Notes under the pieces: model-generated
What the model was told of the DNA's origin: nothing
The model's database searches: none
The model's input: only the letters and a program-made list of their open reading frames with translations
Assembly (NCBI GenBank): GCA_947475855.1
Contig: CANJPN010000134.1
Location: 1-12,822 of the forward strand
Direction: 5' to 3'
Length of the DNA: 12,822 nucleotides
From: Bradyrhizobiaceae bacterium
GTDB lineage: Bacteria; Pseudomonadota; Alphaproteobacteria; Rhizobiales; Hyphomicrobiaceae
Position numbers and translations under genes: made by a program
Shown: piece after piece, positions 6,676 through 12,822 of the stretch
Layout: each line of letters starts with the position of its first letter
Numbering within the stretch: position 1 is the first letter of the stretch

Positions 6676-6681
6676 GCAGCC

Positions 6682-6701
6682 GGCGGCCTTATTCGGCCGC
6701 C
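6682..6701. terminator. Shared hairpin between the convergent ligase and NRPS genes
   Basis: GGCGGCC (6682-6688) pairs perfectly with GGCCGCC (6695-6701) around a 6-base loop. The stem begins 7 bases after the ligase stop. The NRPS stop codon (TAA on the minus strand, 6689-6691) lies in the loop, so one arm is also NRPS coding sequence. It is placed to act as a compact bidirectional terminator, but there is no T run on either side. Confidence 0.45.
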
Positions 6702-9700
6702 ACCGCCTGTTTTTCCGAGCTGACAGCCGCAGCCTTACGGAAGACCGTCGAATGCGGATTGATCGGCATCGGCTGCGTCGGCGATCCCGACCAGATCGAG
6801 CCTCGCGGTAGCGTCTCGCCCTTCATCAGCAGCGACAGCGGCCCGACCTGCACAAAGTCCTCGATCTTGGTGTCGTAGAGGATCGTCGTACCGCTGCCGA
6901 CAGTCACACAGCGCCCTATGTCGATTCGTCCGACTTTCATGACGCGGTCTTCGTAAAGATGTGTCTGAAGCTCGACCTGCATGTTGATCACCGAGAAATC
7001 GCCAATGCGGATACAATCGAACTCGGTGACATCAGTCGTGTTCATGTACACGCCCTTGCCGATCTTGAACCCGTATAGGCGATAGAACCACGGCAGAAAC
7101 GGCGTACCACGCAGGTAGTCCATCAGAACCTTGCTTGCCAATCCCCCGTAGAAAACGGCGACCGCTTCGGTCCGCATCGCCCACCACGACCACATCGGCT
7201 TCATGATGGGCTTGTAGACGCCCATCATGATCCATTTGAAACACACCGAGAAGGTGAACATCACCAACGCAGTGACGATGCCGGCGACCATGAACAAGGC
7301 GAATGCACTGCCCCAATTTCCCAGGTCGATCGGTATCGCGATCATATCTGCCGTAATGTAGGCCAGAGAAATCAGCACCGCGGTCGGGAAAGACGTGTGC
7401 ATCGCCTCGAAACAGGTGCGCCAAACCCGCATGCGCATTGGCGGCTCGTAGGTCCAGTTGCCCGAAAGCACGACCTTCTGACGGTTGGGCAGCTGGATGG
7501 CTGGGCTGCCGAACCACGTCTCGCCGGCCTTGACATAGAGACTGTCCGGCATCCGCGATTTCACGCCGATCAGCGCGTCGTCCTCGATCACACTTCCATG
7601 CGCGACCACGCAGTTGTTGCCGAAGAACACCCGATCTCCGGTTTTAACCCGCTTCAGGATCATCCATCCGCGATGCACGTCCTCGTCGCCGAAGATCGTT
7701 TGATCTCCGATGAAGTTGTTCTCGCCCATCTCGATCAGATCGTAGCGGCCCGCGAAGTTGGACGAGATCTCCGTGCCCCGACCGAGCTTGCAGCCCATCA
7801 AACGGTACCAGTTCCGCATGAATACGGTCGCATAGAGCGAGTTGAGCGTCTCGAGCAGCGTTTCCGCCATCAGCGACAGCATCCACTTGCGGAAGTAGAA
7901 GCTCGAGAAAATCGAATAGCTGCCCGGCTGCACACGGTCCGGGAGCAGAATCCACCGCATCACGATCGCGCAGCCCATCGACACGAACACCAGCGCGAGC
8001 GAGGCAGGCCAAGCGTAAACCGGCACCATGTGCCACGGGATCACGTAGTCGAAGTCACCACTCGTCCAGTTGTCGAGATTGTAAAGGACGTAGAACGCCG
8101 GGAAGATCGGCAACAGCCCGATCATCATGATCGCGTTGTAGGCGAAGAAATAGCCGACCGTCTGCCAGAAACGCGTCTTCTGGCTCACTTCCGGGTGCTC
8201 CGGAAGCGAGGCCTTGTCGACCATACCGATCTTCTTCGAAGGCGTGCCGTCCCAGCGCTCGAAGTCGCCGATTACCGCTCCCGGCGCTACCGCTGTCAGG
8301 TCGCCGATTTCCGCGCCCTCGCCCAGCTTCGTATTGTGTCCGATAACGCAGCCGTTGCCGATATGCGCATCCGCCCCGATATCGATCGTCCCGACATAGA
8401 CGAGATTGCCGACCACCTCGACATTGGCGAGCTTGACCTTCGAGCCGAAGCTCGCACGCGCCCCGATCGAGATGAGGTCGATCGCGCCTTCCTCGAACTC
8501 GTTGATGATGGCATCGCGGCCGATCTTGGCGCCGAGCGCCCGCAGGTAGATCCGCATCAACGGCGTGCCCTGCAGGAACTTGTGCACCGTGAGGTGAACG
8601 AGGCGCTGCATCAGCCAGACGCGGAAATAATACCAGCCCCAAAGCGGATAGACGCCGGGCTTGGTGCGGCCGATCACCAGCCATTTCATGGCGACGACGA
8701 CCAGCTTTGCGCCGATGTTCAACGACACGTAGATCGAGCAAAGCGTGATCACTTCGATCCACAGCGGCGTCTCGTCCCGCACCATGTAGATCGACGACAG
8801 CAGCAGGCCCATCCATTGCGCCGTCACGATCGCAATAATGAACGGCAGCGCGATGAGCTGGCCAAGTCCACACAGAAAACGCCGAAACAACGGCGGCGGA
8901 TCGAAGCTGATATCCCCCTGCAGGACCGCACCCTTCGCACGCTCGTCGAGCGCCGCACCGATCTTGCGCAGCGTCCTCAGCGAATACATGTCCTGCAGCG
9001 CGATCGATGCCAATGCCGGGTTCTTGCGCAACTCCGACACGAACCGCGCCGCGATCAGCGAGTGGCCCCCCAGATCGGTAAAGAAGTCCGAGTCGAAATT
9101 GACGACGGGCAGCCCCAGCACCGATTTGGCGGCAGCCAGCAACTTGGCTTCCGTCGGTGTACTCGGTTCTTCCTGTTCGCCCTGCTCCACCGCCATCGAG
9201 ATCGGCATGACCGCAAGCGCCTTGCGGTCGACCTTGCCCGAAGCGAGCCGCGGCAGCGTTTCGTGGAGTTGCCAGACCGGCGGCACCATGTAAGGCGGCA
9301 CCTTCGTGGCAAGCGCCTTCTTGGCAGCCTCTATGTCAAACTTTTCTTCACCAGACACCACATGCGCGACGAGCGTCTCGCCGGCTGTCGGATGCTGGTG
9401 CACTGCGACCGCCGCCGTTCTGACACCCGGCTCGTCGGTAATCAGGCTCTCGATCTCACCCAGCTCGATTCGATAGCCTCGGATTTTCACCTGGTCGTCG
9501 ATACGCCCGTGGAAGGCGAAGCGGCCCATTGGATCGAGACTGACGGCGTCGCCGGTGCGATAAAGGATCGGATCACGCTTGGACGCCGGATCGAACGGAT
9601 TGGCGACGAATTTCTTCGCCGTCATCTCAGGCAGATTGATATAGCCCTGCGCAACGCCGGGGCCGCCGACGACCAGCTCTCCGGTCTGTCCCGGCGCCAG

Positions 9701-10756
9701 CAGTTGCATGTTCTCGTCGACGACGTAGGCCGTGTAGTTCGCGATCGGCTTGCCGATCGTCACGGTATCGCCCGGCTTCAGCTCGGCGTACGTTGCAACG
9801 ACTGTCGTCTCGGTCGGACCATAGGTGTTGAACAGGAACCGTCCGGGCTTTGCAAACCGCTCCACCAGAGCCGGAGGGCACGCCTCGCCGCCCAGCACGA
9901 TCACACGCAGAGACGGCACGTCCCGTTCGAACATCGACAACAACGTCGGCACGGTATCTATGACCGTTATGCCCTCTGCCTCGATGATCTCAGGCAGCCT
10001 GTCGGTCTGCTTGACCGTATCCATTGACGCGACTTTCAGCGTCGCGCCGACGAGATAGGGAATGAAGATTTCTTCGAGCGACAGATCGAACGCAACGGAA
10101 GCCTGCTGCAAAACCACATCGGCTTCGCGGAAGCCCAGCGCTTCGTTGCCCGCGCGTAGATAGTGACAGATATTGCGATGAGTTATGACGATGCCCTTGG
10201 GCTTGCCCGTCGAGCCCGATGTATAAATCGCGTAGGCCGGATTTTCCGGTACTGACTTCTGCGGCAATCCACCTTCGCGGCCATCCGCGAGCAGCGCCTC
10301 CAGCATCTCCACGGGTGAGCTGAGCTTGGTCGTTTCCGTCGCCATTGCCTGATGCGAAAGCAGCAGCCGTGCGCCACAATCGGCAAGGCACGAGGCAACG
10401 CGATCCGCAGGCGCCTCGGCATCGAACGGAATGTAGGCCGCACCCGCTTTGAGGATGCCGATCAAGGCGACATGCAGATCGAGCGAACGCTTCAGCCACA
10501 GCCCGACGAAATCGCCCTGCCGCACCCCCCGACGCGCAAGTTCCGCCGCCACTTTGTCTGAACGACGGTCGAGTTCGCCGTAGCTCAGCCGCTCGGATGT
10601 CCCGATCAGCGACAGCGCGAGCTTGTCGGGATTGCGCGCCGCCGACGCCTTGAAGATGTCGACCAGCGTCTCTTCGCGAAGAAGATTGGGTAGCTCGACC
10701 CCGAGCACGACAGAGCGGCCCGAAGTAAGTCGCACCGCATCCATTCCAGTATCCAT
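6689..10756 (-). CDS. Pls/PosA-type membrane non-ribosomal peptide synthetase (poly-cationic amino acid synthetase-like)
   Basis: A 1355-residue single-module membrane synthetase. The adenylation domain (about 30-515) has A3 TSGSTGKPKG (179-188), A4 FDLS (223-226), A5 NTYGPTET (310-317), A7 YRTGD (399-403), the A8 block (417-436) and A10 lysine K508. A carrier domain follows with the phosphopantetheine serine S566 in DLGGHSL. The rest matches the Pls terminal region: six membrane segments (about 629-657, 665-692, 865-895, 912-937, 1121-1143, 1149-1176) separating three hexapeptide-repeat domains (about 693-864, 938-1120, 1177-1336). There is no thioesterase and no classical HHxxxDG condensation domain. 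Known relatives make epsilon-poly-lysine or delta-poly-ornithine. Aligned by eye to GrsA, the pocket reads D L E D V G T V V K; E228 and D267 suggest a basic amino acid. Start: ATG 10756 with a poor ribosome site; ATG 10744 is also possible. It stands alone, with no amino-acid synthesis, carrier-activating or export gene beside it. Confidence 0.9.
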   Translation of the reverse strand: MDTGMDAVRLTSGRSVVLGVELPNLLREETLVDIFKASAARNPDKLALSLIGTSERLSYGELDRRSDKVAAELARRGVRQGDFVGLWLKRSLDLHVALIGILKAGAAYIPFDAEAPADRVASCLADCGARLLLSHQAMATETTKLSSPVEMLEALLADGREGGLPQKSVPENPAYAIYTSGSTGKPKGIVITHRNICHYLRAGNEALGFREADVVLQQASVAFDLSLEEIFIPYLVGATLKVASMDTVKQTDRLPEIIEAEGITVIDTVPTLLSMFERDVPSLRVIVLGGEACPPALVERFAKPGRFLFNTYGPTETTVVATYAELKPGDTVTIGKPIANYTAYVVDENMQLLAPGQTGELVVGGPGVAQGYINLPEMTAKKFVANPFDPASKRDPILYRTGDAVSLDPMGRFAFHGRIDDQVKIRGYRIELGEIESLITDEPGVRTAAVAVHQHPTAGETLVAHVVSGEEKFDIEAAKKALATKVPPYMVPPVWQLHETLPRLASGKVDRKALAVMPISMAVEQGEQEEPSTPTEAKLLAAAKSVLGLPVVNFDSDFFTDLGGHSLIAARFVSELRKNPALASIALQDMYSLRTLRKIGAALDERAKGAVLQGDISFDPPPLFRRFLCGLGQLIALPFIIAIVTAQWMGLLLSSIYMVRDETPLWIEVITLCSIYVSLNIGAKLVVVAMKWLVIGRTKPGVYPLWGWYYFRVWLMQRLVHLTVHKFLQGTPLMRIYLRALGAKIGRDAIINEFEEGAIDLISIGARASFGSKVKLANVEVVGNLVYVGTIDIGADAHIGNGCVIGHNTKLGEGAEIGDLTAVAPGAVIGDFERWDGTPSKKIGMVDKASLPEHPEVSQKTRFWQTVGYFFAYNAIMMIGLLPIFPAFYVLYNLDNWTSGDFDYVIPWHMVPVYAWPASLALVFVSMGCAIVMRWILLPDRVQPGSYSIFSSFYFRKWMLSLMAETLLETLNSLYATVFMRNWYRLMGCKLGRGTEISSNFAGRYDLIEMGENNFIGDQTIFGDEDVHRGWMILKRVKTGDRVFFGNNCVVAHGSVIEDDALIGVKSRMPDSLYVKAGETWFGSPAIQLPNRQKVVLSGNWTYEPPMRMRVWRTCFEAMHTSFPTAVLISLAYITADMIAIPIDLGNWGSAFALFMVAGIVTALVMFTFSVCFKWIMMGVYKPIMKPMWSWWAMRTEAVAVFYGGLASKVLMDYLRGTPFLPWFYRLYGFKIGKGVYMNTTDVTEFDCIRIGDFSVINMQVELQTHLYEDRVMKVGRIDIGRCVTVGSGTTILYDTKIEDFVQVGPLSLLMKGETLPRGSIWSGSPTQPMPINPHSTVFRKAAAVSSEKQAVAAE

Positions 10757-11210
10757 CCAGTTCAGGCCCCGTCCCTCGGAACCCCTCCCAGCGGCTTGGT
10801 GTGTTGTCGCCTAGAGCACCGCCACGGCTTTACAGCCGCCAGCCGCACGCCCCCCAGCCGGGGCAGCATTAGAACTCTCACTCATCAACGGCATCAACGA
10901 CGCCGCACACTTTCGGTCAACTGTCCGCATGATTAGTAGAGGCGAGATGAGCTTGATACTAGGGCCAACATGAACGCCACCCCAATTAGGTAGAACCCCG
11001 CACCCGCCGGATGTTTCCCATATTACCCCCGATCTAGAACGCCTCGATACAGGAATATCTCATTCCGCGAACAGCTTTGTTGTAGCAGCGCGACACCAAG
11101 CCATCATGGCACGGACGGCCGAGCGCCGAATGCGAGCGCCGTAAAAATCTGTTGGCAGGATGAGAAGCCTACCCCACACTCCCCGGGCAATTTCCAACGG
11201 GATCGCGGAC
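10757..11210. other. Intergenic region between the divergent NRPS and GST genes
   Basis: This 454-base spacer must hold the promoters of both flanking genes. On the minus strand TTGATG followed after 18 bases by TCTAAT (roughly 10870-10900) is a weak sigma-70-like candidate for the NRPS gene. Short direct repeats are visible: ATCAACG twice near 10884-10900 and GAGCGCCG twice near 11120-11142. No open frame with a ribosome site and no RNA gene was seen. The last 51 bases form an in-frame extension of the GST gene, judged non-coding. Confidence 0.4.
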
Positions 11211-12047
11211 ATGATCGAGATTTACAAGGCCGGCAACTCGATCTGTACCCAGAAAGTATTGATTGTGCTTGCGGAAAAGCGCGTGCCTTTCACGGCACAT
11301 GACATCGACCTGTTCAATAACGAGCAATATCGGCCGGAATACCTGGCCATCAACCCGAAAGGGGTCGTTCCCGCCCTGGTTCACGACGGCAAGGTGATCA
11401 CGGAATCGACGCTGATCTGCGAGTACCTCGATGATACCTTTTCCGATCCCCGCCTGATCCCCGCGGCTCCATATGAACGCGTCGTCATGCGAAAATGGAG
11501 CAAAGCCGTCGACGAAGGCCTGTTCGAAGCGACCCGCGAATTGAGCTTCTCCGCCATGTTCCGCGAACGCATGAGTGGCATGACAGAGGCCCAGCGCGAG
11601 AAGCGCTTCACGAACATTGGCGACCCCAACAAACGCGCACGCTTTATGTCCACGTACGAGTTGGGCGTCGAATCTCCCTATGTGTTCCAGGCAATAGCGA
11701 ACTACGAGAACGCCTTCCGCGATATGGAGAAAGCCCTCGCCAAGGATTCGAAGGGATGGCTTGCGGCGGCCACGATGTCGCTGGCGGACATCAACATGAT
11801 GCCGTTCGTCGCCCGCCTTGCGTATCTGCAAATTATTGATGTTTGGACCGAAAATAGGCCCCTCTGCCGCGCCTGGTGGAGCAAGGTTCAGCAATTGCCA
11901 TCGTTCCAGGCGGCCATCCGTGATCCACTCACCGAACGTGAACTGGAAACCATGGCAACTTCAGGTGCCCGCATCCGAAAACGCGTGAGCGAACGCCGCG
12001 ATGACTATCTCGCCCTGGTCGCCTCGGCTCCAAAGGCACCCATCTGA
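11211..12047 (+). CDS. Glutathione S-transferase, LigF/beta-etherase-like
   Basis: A 278-residue glutathione S-transferase. The N-terminal thioredoxin-like domain (1-80) has a candidate catalytic serine S10 in GNSICTQKV, the cis-proline in GVVPAL (P54), and the glutathione gamma-glutamyl contact ES at 65-66 within KVITESTLICEYLDD. The alpha-helical C-terminal domain (from about 85) contains the N-capping motif SLADINMMPFVARL. From memory, the stretch around INPKGVVPAL, HDGKVITEST and ICEYL closely resembles Sphingobium LigF, which cleaves beta-aryl ether bonds in lignin dimers. That is a lead, not proof, since many GSTs share these blocks. The first possible ATG (11160) adds 17 residues that do not fit; the ATG at 11211 opens directly into the MIEIYKAGNS strand. 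No lignin-dimer dehydrogenase or other beta-etherase gene lies nearby. Confidence 0.88.
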   Translation: MIEIYKAGNSICTQKVLIVLAEKRVPFTAHDIDLFNNEQYRPEYLAINPKGVVPALVHDGKVITESTLICEYLDDTFSDPRLIPAAPYERVVMRKWSKAVDEGLFEATRELSFSAMFRERMSGMTEAQREKRFTNIGDPNKRARFMSTYELGVESPYVFQAIANYENAFRDMEKALAKDSKGWLAAATMSLADINMMPFVARLAYLQIIDVWTENRPLCRAWWSKVQQLPSFQAAIRDPLTERELETMATSGARIRKRVSERRDDYLALVASAPKAPI

Positions 12048-12369
12048 CCCGGCAATCCCAGCTCGCCGCCATGGGGCCTCGACTGTGGCCCAAAGGTTGC
12101 ATCTTAGGAAAATTCAACGGGGTCAGGCCACAGTATATTTTCTAAAACGGTCAATTAAGTCCCGAGTAGAGCTAGCATCTTGAGCAACAATCCAGGACTT
12201 TTCGCTAGACTTCCCGTCTCATCGACAGACGCTTGCTGAACCATTGCTGGAACTTGCATTCAACTGCCTGGGCTTGCCCTGCCGCTAGCCTCGTGTGTAG
12301 GTTAACCATCCAAGGCGGGCAGAACGTTTTTTATCGCAAACGAGATCCGTGTACTGGCCGGGAAACACC
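12048..12369. other. Intergenic region with a transposase-associated repeat remnant
   Basis: This 322-base spacer between the GST gene and the last partial gene has no convincing open frame. It is more AT-rich than the genes around it, notably at 12100-12180. Its left half holds the inverted repeat listed separately at 12082-12134. The right half (12180-12369) should hold the promoter of the downstream gene; GTTAACC at 12300-12306 is the only motif-like string, and I cannot assign it. Confidence 0.4.
12082..12134. repeat. Inverted repeat with GGGGTCAGGCCAC motif, RAYT/REP-like
   Basis: ACTGTGGCC (12082-12090) is an exact inverted partner of GGCCACAGT (12126-12134), with 35 bases between. The right arm sits in CGGGGTCAGGCCACAGTA, a string resembling the GGGGTCAGG-type repeats seen around REP-associated tyrosine transposases (IS200-like, Y1 family). 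An overlapping imperfect pair, TTAGGAAAAT near 12104-12113 and ATTTTCTAA near 12137-12145, brackets the right arm. No transposase gene is present, so this would be a non-autonomous copy or remnant. The link to RAYT elements is from memory of their motifs. Confidence 0.45.
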
Positions 12370-12822
12370 ATGCGTATCGGGCTAGGAATTGTGACGCTGA
12401 CGGCGGGAGTGGCCGCCTTCTCCCTATGGTTCGTCCCTTCCACTGTGGAATCGGGGCTGGCCGTCGTGTCCTGCATAGACGCTGGCGGCGTGGCAAGCCT
12501 CTCCTCGTCGCGCGACAAATCGGGATCGCAGCGCAACGATCGCCAAGCAGCCGAGACCAGCTCCGGGCCCCGATTCTTTGGCTCCGGCCTCCCAGCGACA
12601 AGCGCGCGGTCCGCATCGGACGAACCTGGAGCAACAGACAAAACGGCATCGATGCCAGCCCTGGCCAACGGCTGGACGACCGATGTCGTGATCTATCCCG
12701 GGGCACGCGAGCAAGGCTCGGATCCCGTCCTTTCCGCCCCTGCCCGCGTCGTCGCCTCCGGCAGTGTCAACACACCGAGAAACCAGCCGCGCCAGGAACT
12801 CGCACGCGCCCTGCAAGCCGAG
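12370..12822 (+). CDS. Partial gene, exported or membrane-anchored protein of unknown function (runs off the window)
   Basis: An open frame of 151 codons begins at ATG 12370 and continues without a stop to the last base. Residues 1-28 (MRIGLGIVTLTAGVAAFSLW and following) look like a signal peptide or single membrane anchor: a lone arginine, then a hydrophobic stretch. The next 120 residues are rich in Ser, Ala, Gly, Arg and Gln, with no predicted fold that I can name, except a short more ordered patch near NGWTTDVVIYPGA (about 101-113). This resembles the disordered linker of an envelope protein whose functional domain would lie beyond the window. Codon third positions are mostly G or C, which supports coding over the antisense frames here. 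The ribosome site is weak (GGGAA about 5 bases before the start). I do not recognise the family. Confidence 0.6.
   Translation, partial: MRIGLGIVTLTAGVAAFSLWFVPSTVESGLAVVSCIDAGGVASLSSSRDKSGSQRNDRQAAETSSGPRFFGSGLPATSARSASDEPGATDKTASMPALANGWTTDVVIYPGAREQGSDPVLSAPARVVASGSVNTPRNQPRQELARALQAE

Noticed and set aside
7397..10027. A very long plus-strand open frame (876 codons) opposite the NRPS gene
   Set aside because: Its translation is dominated by Arg, His, Asp and Gln with no recognisable domain. The minus strand in the same place has complete adenylation, carrier and membrane motifs. Long antisense frames are common opposite GC-rich genes with strong third-position bias.
4052..10756. Exonuclease, ligase and NRPS as one novel functional system
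   Set aside because: The NRPS gene is convergent rather than co-directional, and the two sets belong to well-separated known families, so adjacency alone is not evidence of a joint role.
12300..12306. GTTAACC as a possible CtrA half-site
   Set aside because: A full CtrA site needs TTAA-N7-TTAA; the second half is absent, and one half-site has no weight.
12285..12816. Three overlapping minus-strand frames of 127-134 codons near the right edge
   Set aside because: They overlap each other and the plus-strand frame that has a clear N-terminal hydrophobic segment. None shows a domain or ribosome site.

Overview
The window is GC-rich (roughly 60-65% by eye) and dense in genes with G/C-ending codons. 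The gene set (a BcsS-type protein, solitary TctC/Bug and NMT1-like periplasmic binding proteins, a DNA-ligase-associated exonuclease with its ligase, a palindromic intergenic repeat) suggests an alphaproteobacterium, probably Hyphomicrobiales (rhizobial/hyphomicrobial type). This placement is inference from gene content; no rRNA or tRNA is present to confirm it.

Layout. 1-1040: a complete IS1595-family (ISXO2-like) insertion sequence whose left inverted repeat begins at base 1. It has cut the gene to its right, a minus-strand tripartite tricarboxylate transporter binding protein (Bug/TctC); only the first 235 or so codons remain (1041-1747), and the IS supplies a foreign 10-residue tail and a stop. 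1881-2870 (minus): a second periplasmic binding protein, of the NMT1/THI5/SsuA type, with no transporter partners in view. 2928-3009: a compact cluster of three hairpins resembling a REP/BIME-type element. 3087-3839 (minus): a BcsS-like outer-membrane/periplasmic protein followed directly by a hairpin.

4052-6675 (plus): a tightly coupled two-gene unit, a metallo-beta-lactamase-fold DNA exonuclease and an ATP-dependent DNA ligase, joined by an ATGA overlap. These belong to the known DNA-ligase-associated repair cluster, but the helicase and phosphoesterase often found with it are absent here. The ligase converges, with 13 bases between stop codons, on a 1355-codon minus-strand gene (6689-10756).

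That large gene is the most notable item: a Pls/PosA-type non-ribosomal peptide synthetase with one adenylation domain, one carrier domain, six membrane segments and three tandem hexapeptide-repeat domains, and no thioesterase or classical condensation domain. This is the architecture of enzymes that make isopeptide-linked homopolymers of cationic amino acids. The predicted pocket carries two extra acidic residues, consistent with a basic substrate.

11211-12047 (plus): a glutathione S-transferase resembling the LigF beta-etherase group. The following spacer (12048-12369) holds an inverted repeat resembling sequences left around REP-associated tyrosine transposases. 12370 to the window end (plus): the start of an unrecognised secreted or membrane-anchored protein, open at the right edge.
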